This document shows positions 14,290-19,206 of a stretch of 19,206 bases of DNA, one piece after another. Positions within the stretch are counted from its first letter, which is position 1. Every line of letters starts with the position of its first letter. Both the position numbers and the translations under genes were made by a program. This stretch comes from NZQO01 sp964639255 (GTDB lineage Bacteria; Bacteroidota; Bacteroidia; Flavobacteriales; Flavobacteriaceae). Under the pieces are notes generated by a model. The model saw nothing but the letters and a program-made list of their open reading frames with translations. It did no database searches and had not been told where the DNA came from. The stretch spans positions 1-19,206 of the forward strand of contig CAZXDP010000051.1 in the NCBI GenBank assembly GCA_964639255.1, given 5' to 3'.

Positions 14290-14775
14290 CTATGCTAGAA
14301 AGCGACTGTGCCAGCTTTCTTTTGCCGGTACTTCCCAATTTTCTAGATATTCGGCCTTGGTATTTACCAAATTATTGAAAACGACGGTATTGGGTGATAC
14401 AGAACGTGCTTTTGCCATTTTCTTAAATTCGGCTAGCGGTTTATAAGCAATGTGTTCGCCATTGTAATAGGTCACGTTCATCTTATCTAGCAAATCGACG
14501 CCATATTCTTTTTCCAAAGACTGTATAAATCGTACCGAAGCATCGATGCTACACCCAGAAGCCGAGGCATTTTCTTGGTTGAGGCCAATTATGATAAACC
14601 GATTGTATTTAATTTCAAAACCTGCCTCGAGATTGGCACCGTGTGCGGTCCATTCTTTTAAAAAGGCAGCTGTTTTTTCGGCAATGGTCGCTACCTCGTC
14701 ATCAGATAGCTTGCGGTTGGATTGGTAGACCCAAACTCGGGACTCGTCGGGTAATGTTTTAAAATCAGTCAGCAT
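14290..14775 (-). CDS. Conserved flavobacterial protein of unknown function (often mislabelled ABC transporter ATPase)
   Basis: This 161-residue protein is highly conserved in flavobacteria as I recall it, with typical blocks PDESRVWVYQSNRKLSDDEV, EWTAHGANLEAGFEIKYNRF, SGCSIDASVRFIQSLE, LLDKMNV, NTVVFNNLVNTK and ENWEVPAKESWH. Databases tend to call it 'ABC transporter ATPase', but there is no Walker A (GxxxxGKS/T), no Walker B and no ABC signature in it, so that name is not supported. It has no signal peptide or membrane segment and is presumably cytosolic. The single cysteine lies in SGCSID and may matter. It is the last gene of the amidase-MCE-Fe-S run, 18 bases after the CCG protein, which suggests a link to that redox complex or to the envelope genes. 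Gene is real; function unknown. Confidence 0.85.
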   Translation of the reverse strand: MLTDFKTLPDESRVWVYQSNRKLSDDEVATIAEKTAAFLKEWTAHGANLEAGFEIKYNRFIIIGLNQENASASGCSIDASVRFIQSLEKEYGVDLLDKMNVTYYNGEHIAYKPLAEFKKMAKARSVSPNTVVFNNLVNTKAEYLENWEVPAKESWHSRFLA

Positions 14776-14793
14776 AGTCTTTTCTTAATAATC

Positions 14794-15585
14794 TTACAAA
14801 TCTTCTGCAGAGGCGATCATTTCGGCTACATCCATCACGGCAACGTTCTCCTCTTTGTTTTTCGCCTTTACACCGTCGGTCATCATAGTATTGCAAAAGG
14901 GACATGCGGCGGCGATAACCTCTGGCTGTATTTCCAGGGCCTCTTCTGTACGTTCTATATTCACATCTTTAGTACCGGGTTCTGGCTCCTTGAACATTTG
15001 GGCGCCTCCCGCTCCACAGCAGAGTCCGCGGGACTTGCAGCGGCGCATTTCAACCAATTCTACCTCCAGTTTCCTGAGCAGATCCCTGGGCGCTTCGTAC
15101 TCGCCATTGGCCCTACCCAAATAGCAAGGGTCGTGAAACGTGATTTTTTTTCCCTTAAACTTACCGCCCTCTACCTTTAAGCGCCCTTCTTCCAATAGCC
15201 CCTTGAGAAACTGCGTATGGTGCACCACCTCATAGCTACCGCCTAAACCTGGGTATTCGTTCTTAATGGTATTGAAACAGTGCGGACAAGCCGTGACTAT
15301 TTTTTTTATCTCGTAGCCGTTGAGCACTTCTATATTTGCCATGGCCTGCATCTGGAACAGAAATTCGTTACCGGCTCGCTTGGCAGGGTCTCCCGTACAG
15401 CTCTCTTCGGTACCCAAAACGGCGAAATCTACCCCGGCATTGTTCAACAGTTTTACAAAGGCCTTGGTAATCTTTTTCGCCCGGTCGTCGAAACTTCCAG
15501 AGCAACCTACCCAAAAAAGCACTTCGGGTTGTTTGCCTTGGGCTAGATATTCGGCCATTGTTGGTATTTTCATTGCCTCACTCAT
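14794..15585 (-). CDS. CCG-domain (Fe-S)-binding protein, HdrD/GlcF/EMO C-terminal half
   Basis: A 263-residue soluble protein made of two cysteine-rich CCG modules as in heterodisulfide reductase HdrB/HdrD, GlcF and LutA. Module one has C28 (VGCSGSFDDR), C63 (ESCTGD) and C100/C103 (ACPHC). Module two has C154 (HDPCYLGR), C189 and C190 (LCCGAGG), and C228/C231 (ACPFC). Module two is complete and could hold a non-cubane 4Fe-4S cluster; module one has the ESC-TG variant. The protein has no ordinary ferredoxin motifs. These occur on the membrane protein encoded two genes upstream, so the two gene products most likely form one complex that moves electrons between a soluble donor and the quinone pool. 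It follows the HAD gene by 13 bases. An alternative start (M5, giving MKIPTM) is possible. Confidence 0.9.
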   Translation of the reverse strand: MSEAMKIPTMAEYLAQGKQPEVLFWVGCSGSFDDRAKKITKAFVKLLNNAGVDFAVLGTEESCTGDPAKRAGNEFLFQMQAMANIEVLNGYEIKKIVTACPHCFNTIKNEYPGLGGSYEVVHHTQFLKGLLEEGRLKVEGGKFKGKKITFHDPCYLGRANGEYEAPRDLLRKLEVELVEMRRCKSRGLCCGAGGAQMFKEPEPGTKDVNIERTEEALEIQPEVIAAACPFCNTMMTDGVKAKNKEENVAVMDVAEMIASAEDL

Positions 15586-15598
15586 AATGCTTATTCCG

Positions 15599-16033
15599 TT
15601 ATTCTTTAAAAACCTGTATGGTCACTTTCTTCTCAACCAAATCGGTAAACTTTCCTTTGTATCTTGTGGCTTTTACCAAGTGGTTGTCTATCCAATGGTA
15701 ATTTCCCCCTCTGGGTTTGCCCATAAGGAGGCTGTGGTATTTGAACCCGTGCTTTTTCAGCCAACGTTCGGTAACCTCACGATGCGATTCAGTACGAGAA
15801 GTAAAAAAGCAGATTATATGTCCTTGATCGTACCACCTGTTCAACGTTTTGAGAGCATCGGGAAACGGTTCGCACGTGGCCATTCGCTCTGGCTCCTCGT
15901 TGGGGATATCATCTGTTATGGTACCATCGATATCGATAAGGTAGTTCTTTACGCCCTTGGGTAGCACCGGACTCACGTGTTCCCCGGCGGCCACCTTTTC
16001 GTGCAGCAATTTTTCTACCTCGCTCTTTTTCAT
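15599..16033 (-). CDS. Small HAD-superfamily phosphatase-like protein
   Basis: A 144-residue cytosolic protein with the HAD signatures. Motif I is LIDIDGTITDD, with nucleophile D34 and acid/base D36. Motif II is the S/T in FFTSRTESHREVTERW (75-90). A lysine in GKPRGGNYHWIDN may serve as motif III, and that segment also supplies an aspartate that could bind Mg2+. There is no large cap domain. As I recall, database names vary (HAD hydrolase, LNS2-like, and 'phosphoheptose isomerase', for which I see no support). The ATG directly follows the TAG of the membrane Fe-S protein gene with no spacing (TAGATG), so the two are translationally coupled, and the gene is placed between two likely subunits of a redox complex. 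The substrate is unknown; it may be a sugar, lipid or nucleotide phosphate. Confidence 0.85.
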   Translation of the reverse strand: MKKSEVEKLLHEKVAAGEHVSPVLPKGVKNYLIDIDGTITDDIPNEEPERMATCEPFPDALKTLNRWYDQGHIICFFTSRTESHREVTERWLKKHGFKYHSLLMGKPRGGNYHWIDNHLVKATRYKGKFTDLVEKKVTIQVFKE

Positions 16034-17389
16034 CTACGCTTCGTTTTTCCAATTGAGACGGTCCATCTGGTTATACGGCCAGGGAGCGCCATTGTTCTCT
16101 ATATTCGTCATCGTAACATTCAGTTCATTCGGTGCTGCCGATTGTTCCATTACCAGATATTGGCGCATATCCATAATTATGGACAATGGATTGATGCTAA
16201 CTGGGCAGGCCTCTACACAAGCATTGCAAGTGGTGCAGGCCCAAAGTTCTTCCCGTAAAATATAATCGTCTAAAAGTTGTTTGCCGTCTGGCTGGAAACT
16301 GCCGTTCTTGTCGATATTCTTACCTACTTCCTCCAAACGGTCTCGCGTATCCATCATAATTTTACGCGGGGAGAGTTTTTTACCGGTCTGGTTGGCCGGA
16401 CATTCACTGGTGCAACGACCACACTCGGTACAGGTATAGGCATTGAGCAGTTGTATCTGGTTGAGATCCATCACGTCGCTGGCACCAAATTTTTCCGGTT
16501 CTTCTTCCGATTCTGTTTCTGAAGGTGCCGCAAAAGGATCGGCATTGGGATCCATCATAAGCTGCACTTCCTTCGTTACCGCATCGATATTTCGAAACTG
16601 GCCCTGTGGTATAACCCTTCCGAAGTAAACATTGGGAAAAGATAATAAAATGTGCAGGTGCTTCGACCAGTATAAATAATTTAGGAAAATAAGAATGCCA
16701 AAAATGTGCAGCCACCAAGCGGTTCGTTCAATTAAGATTAATGTTTCGGCCGAAAGACCTTCAAACAACGGCGCAATGAGACTGCTTACGGGAAAGGAAC
16801 CTGCCTGTATGTAGTGGCTGGCCGCCTCGCTTGTAAACTGCCCAGATGCCACTCCCTGCTGCAAGGCCACATCAGCGGCATTCATCGTTAGGAACAGTAC
16901 CATAAGCACCATTTCAAAATAGAGGATATAATTCGCATCGCTCTTGGGCCATTCGGTCATTTCGCGTGCCCAGAAACGGCGTATTTTCTGGATGTTCCGG
17001 CGGGTCCAGAAGAAAATAACACTCACCAATACCAATAATGCCAAAATCTCGAAGGAGAAAATCAACGCATCGTACACGGGTCCCATAAAAGAAAAGATGC
17101 GATGCGTGCCAAAGATACCGTCGATGATAATTTCGAGTACTTCTATATTGATGATGATGAAGCCCACGTAGACTATAATATGCAACAAACCCGAAATAGG
17201 TCGCACCACCATTTTCGACTGCCCTAGTGCAATGCGAAACACATTGGCCCAGCGCTCCTTTTTATGGTCTGAAGCCGAAACCTCGCGTCCTAACTTTATA
17301 TTACGGATAATCTTACGGATATTTCTGGTAAAAAACCATATGCCTGCCACGAGGGCCAACAAAAACAAGATGTTGGGTAGGTATTGCAT
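16034..17389 (-). CDS. Membrane-bound cytochrome b-like (Fe-S) protein, quinone-reducing subunit (EMO/HdrE-NarI-like)
   Basis: A 451-residue protein. The N-terminal half has about five membrane helices (near 3-20, 64-89, 105-127, 152-170 and 223-241). Histidines well placed to ligate heme b, as in NarI, HdrE and DsrM, include H70 (GLLHIIVYVGF), H228 (AWWLHIFGILIF) and H244/H246 (SKHLHIL). The cytoplasmic C-terminal half has two 4Fe-4S motifs: C320, C323, C326, C330 and C385, C388, C391, C395. An acidic linker (290-300, ETESEEEPEK) separates the halves. In EMO-type ETF:menaquinone oxidoreductases this unit is fused to CCG modules. Here the CCG modules are a separate protein two genes downstream. 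The start overlaps the stop of the MCE gene (TAATG), so translation is coupled. Donor partner is unknown; ETF is the leading guess. Confidence 0.88.
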   Translation of the reverse strand: MQYLPNILFLLALVAGIWFFTRNIRKIIRNIKLGREVSASDHKKERWANVFRIALGQSKMVVRPISGLLHIIVYVGFIIINIEVLEIIIDGIFGTHRIFSFMGPVYDALIFSFEILALLVLVSVIFFWTRRNIQKIRRFWAREMTEWPKSDANYILYFEMVLMVLFLTMNAADVALQQGVASGQFTSEAASHYIQAGSFPVSSLIAPLFEGLSAETLILIERTAWWLHIFGILIFLNYLYWSKHLHILLSFPNVYFGRVIPQGQFRNIDAVTKEVQLMMDPNADPFAAPSETESEEEPEKFGASDVMDLNQIQLLNAYTCTECGRCTSECPANQTGKKLSPRKIMMDTRDRLEEVGKNIDKNGSFQPDGKQLLDDYILREELWACTTCNACVEACPVSINPLSIIMDMRQYLVMEQSAAPNELNVTMTNIENNGAPWPYNQMDRLNWKNEA

Positions 17390-18360
17390 TATTTATCGGG
17401 ATCTTCGGGTTCTTCATACTCTTTGGCCCGTTTTCCGAACAAAGAGAAATGTACGTAGCGCTTAGGATTCAATTTTAAATCCTGTATTAACTGTTCCAAC
17501 TGTCTGGAAGCACCTTCAAGGTTGTTGTAAAGCTGTTCGTCCTTCAGCAACTTGCCGATGCTTCCCTCACCTCTATCGATGCGGTTCACTATGGCATTTA
17601 GCTGTGCCGTAACCTCTTCGATATCGCGTACCATTTTCCCGGTTTCAATCTGTGCGAGCGAATCGGAAAGCTTCGCGAAATTGGCGGCAGTGATATCTAG
17701 GTTATCGAAGGTTCGGTTCAGCTTGTCATCGTTTCGCTCTAATAACAAATTAGTCTTTTGGGTTACGCCCTCAAGGTTGGAAGTAATTCCTTCAAAGTTA
17801 TTTGACGCAAGGCTAATATTGGCAATGGCGCGTTTCAAATTGGCGCGGTTTTCCTCATCTACCAGCGCGTTGATGCTCAATAACAAGGTGTCGATGGTTC
17901 CCAGGGTTTCTTCTACTTTTTCCTCTAATGGGCCAAGGCGCTCTGTAACGGCATCCAGCATTCCCTTTTCTATCTCTCCAGGCAAAGTATCGCCAGATTT
18001 GGCAAGGTTATCGGGATTGTATTCTGGAAAAACCCCGAGTGATTTTCCACCGATAAGGCCGCTGCTGTAGATACGAACCAAGCTGTTCTTAGAGAAATCG
18101 AAATCGGTCTCTACGGTAAAAGTTACCACCAAACCACCAGTCTGGTTCGCGAAATTGATATCCTGTACCTTCCCCACCGTAAGCCCGTTTATGGTAACGG
18201 GAGCCGACTTGGACAATCCCTCCACATTTTGGTATTTTACATAAAAAGTACGGTGTTTTTGCAACAGGTTGGAGCCTTTTAGGTAGCTATAACCGAATAT
18301 AAAGAGCAAAATCGCACCAATGGCGAGGATTCCGGTTTTAACTTCTCTAGATAGTCTCAA
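17389..18360 (-). CDS. MCE-domain (MlaD-like) lipid-transport protein
   Basis: This 323-residue protein has one N-terminal membrane anchor (about 9-27, GILAIGAILLFIFGYSYL). An MCE domain follows from about 36 to 115, including VKYQNVEGLSKSAPVTINGLTVGKV, LVRIYSSGLIGGKSLGV, and the domain-closing strand before GDTLPGE. After residue 130 it is a long, heptad-rich, largely helical tail with many L, N, E and T residues, ending with a short charged C-terminus. MCE proteins form hexamers that carry phospholipids across the periplasm with an MlaE/MlaF ABC transporter. Those partners are not in the window. The tail is longer than that of E. coli MlaD (183 residues) and may form a periplasm-spanning needle. 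It lies 52 bases after the amidase gene and shares TAATG with the Fe-S membrane gene. Confidence 0.92.
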   Translation of the reverse strand: MRLSREVKTGILAIGAILLFIFGYSYLKGSNLLQKHRTFYVKYQNVEGLSKSAPVTINGLTVGKVQDINFANQTGGLVVTFTVETDFDFSKNSLVRIYSSGLIGGKSLGVFPEYNPDNLAKSGDTLPGEIEKGMLDAVTERLGPLEEKVEETLGTIDTLLLSINALVDEENRANLKRAIANISLASNNFEGITSNLEGVTQKTNLLLERNDDKLNRTFDNLDITAANFAKLSDSLAQIETGKMVRDIEEVTAQLNAIVNRIDRGEGSIGKLLKDEQLYNNLEGASRQLEQLIQDLKLNPKRYVHFSLFGKRAKEYEEPEDPDK

Positions 18361-18412
18361 GGGTAGAATTTAAGATTTCAACAAATTTAAGAATATCTGC
18401 AAAATAACCTTG

Positions 18413-19206
18413 CTATTTATCTTTTGAATTTAATACCTCGGAAAGTTTCTGTTTTTGTCCATTCTTATAGGCTACGATAAAACTATTGGGATACCCTTTT
18501 TCCTTGGCGTAAGTGTGCTTAAGTTTAATTTCGTTGTAATTGTTACTGTTTCCATAGTAATACTTGTACAGCCCACCTTCCTTTTCGCGGGTAACACCTT
18601 CAATACCCTTAAAATTATACCTATTGGTCTCCAATTTCCTGGAACCTGCTGCTAGCTGCACTTTAAACGTAATACCTTGGTATACATCAGGATTAGTGTT
18701 TTTAATGGCAGAATCTATCTCGGCCTCGGTAATTTCCGGGTTCTGGGCGCTGCTAGTGGCGAGCTGCAAATTTTTCCGGTAGCTTTTAATTCCGTCGGCG
18801 ATGGCTCGCGCAATCTCAGTTTGGCCTTTGGAAGAATTAAGGTACTTGCCTTCGTTCTTATTGGTAAGAAAACCAGTTTCCACAAGAACGCTGGGCATGT
18901 AACTTTGATGAAGTACGATAAACCCGGCCTGCTTAACGCTTCTATCTTTTCGGTTCAGTTTATTGGAGAAGTTATTTTGAATCAATCCGGCAAGCATAAT
19001 GCTTTGGTCCAAATATTCTTCCTGCATTAAGGTAAGTCCAATGAACGATTCGGGCGAATTGGGGTCGTACCCGGCATAATTTTCCTCGTAGTTCTCCTCA
19101 AGGAATATTACCTCATTTTCCTTTTTGGCTACCTCTAGGTTCCTTTCGTTTGCATGAAGTCCCAGCACAAACGTTTCGGTGCCGTAGGCTTGGCTATGGT
19201 GGGCGT
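18413..19206 (-). CDS. N-acetylmuramoyl-L-alanine amidase with C-terminal SPOR-like domain (5' part cut by window edge)
   Basis: The minus-strand frame is open to the right edge, so the true start lies outside; 263 residues are visible. The first visible residues, AHHSQAYGTETFVLGLHANERN, are the characteristic Amidase_3 segment after the zinc-ligand SIH motif, which is just beyond the edge. The catalytic region PSVLVETGFLTNKNEGKYL follows, with its essential glutamate near visible residue 109. After a linker (about 145-175) comes a SPOR-like module (TFKVQLAAGSR ... YKYYYGNSNNYNEIKLK ... GYPNSFIVAYKNG), which in other proteins binds denuded septal glycan. The enzyme would cleave the bond between MurNAc and L-Ala in the periplasm during cell separation. 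It is the first visible gene of the run leading to the MCE and Fe-S genes, 52 bases apart. Confidence 0.93.
   Translation of the reverse strand, partial: AHHSQAYGTETFVLGLHANERNLEVAKKENEVIFLEENYEENYAGYDPNSPESFIGLTLMQEEYLDQSIMLAGLIQNNFSNKLNRKDRSVKQAGFIVLHQSYMPSVLVETGFLTNKNEGKYLNSSKGQTEIARAIADGIKSYRKNLQLATSSAQNPEITEAEIDSAIKNTNPDVYQGITFKVQLAAGSRKLETNRYNFKGIEGVTREKEGGLYKYYYGNSNNYNEIKLKHTYAKEKGYPNSFIVAYKNGQKQKLSEVLNSKDK

Noticed and set aside
14290..14775. ABC transporter ATPase
   Set aside because: No Walker A, Walker B or LSGGQ motif is present, so the name common for this family was not used.
15320..15964. Open frame of 214 codons on the plus strand
   Set aside because: It is antisense to both the CCG and the HAD genes, spans their junction, and encodes nothing recognisable.
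17552..18070. Open frame of 172 codons on the plus strand opposite the MCE gene
   Set aside because: The serine-rich translation is the expected antisense of helical, glutamate- and leucine-rich codons; there is no start context or motif.
1..19206. Defence island, prophage, transposon, CRISPR or RNA gene
   Set aside because: No tandem spaced repeats, integrase, transposase, restriction, toxin-antitoxin or tRNA-like cloverleaf was seen; the coding space is filled by metabolic and envelope genes.

Overview
The window looks like a chromosomal segment of a marine member of the Flavobacteriaceae (Bacteroidota). The evidence is gene content and style. There is a bacillithiol-pathway BshA, a PrcB-like lipoprotein, a secreted protein with the N-terminal 'GIGTTNP' module common in this phylum, an N-acetylmuramoyl-L-alanine amidase followed by an MCE protein and an Fe-S membrane protein, and AT-rich promoter-like octamers of the form TAnnTTTG. 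Nearly the whole length is coding. No gap exceeds 300 bases, and I saw no rRNA, tRNA, CRISPR array, transposase, phage gene or toxin-antitoxin pair.

Layout, left to right. (1) 1-1588, minus: a GshB-like ATP-grasp ligase followed by an overlapping N-formylglutamate amidohydrolase cut by the left edge. (2) 1668-2459, minus: a secreted protein with a lamin-tail-like domain. (3) 2661-5040, minus: aroC (chorismate synthase) followed 13 bases later by a glutamate/aspartate:cation symporter. (4) 5209-6045, plus: an LpxH-type metallophosphoesterase. Its 3' end overlaps by 36 bases, tail to tail, a 973-residue FAD/Fe-S dehydrogenase (6010-8931, minus) of the YdiJ / D-2-hydroxyglutarate dehydrogenase type. 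(5) 9069-9557, plus: a small outer-membrane barrel protein, closed by a strong hairpin terminator. (6) 9610-14172, minus: a three-gene run of a GH3 plus beta-lactamase-fold fusion enzyme, bshA, and a PrcB-like lipoprotein. (7) 14290-19206, minus: a six-gene run of SPOR-amidase (cut by the right edge), MCE/MlaD-like protein, membrane cytochrome b-like Fe-S protein, HAD phosphatase-like protein, CCG-domain Fe-S protein, and a conserved protein usually labelled 'ABC transporter ATPase' that shows no ATPase motifs.

How the genes may work together. Envelope and peptidoglycan themes recur: amidase, MCE lipid carrier, GH3-amidase fusion and LpxH-type enzyme. The GH3/beta-lactamase fusion has the same two activities as the separate NagZ and AmiE enzymes of Bacillus muropeptide rescue. 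The membrane Fe-S protein and the separate CCG protein together have the parts of single-chain EMO/HdrDE-type quinone reductases, so the operon may encode a split ETF:menaquinone or related dehydrogenase:menaquinone oxidoreductase with a HAD gene between its halves. This is an inference from domain order and visible cysteines and histidines.

Most genes are recognisable core or near-core flavobacterial genes. I did not find a clear new defence or mobile system. The less-explained parts are the ATP-grasp/formylglutamate-amidohydrolase pair, the split redox complex with its HAD and 'ABC ATPase' companions, and the inverted repeats around the predicted promoters.
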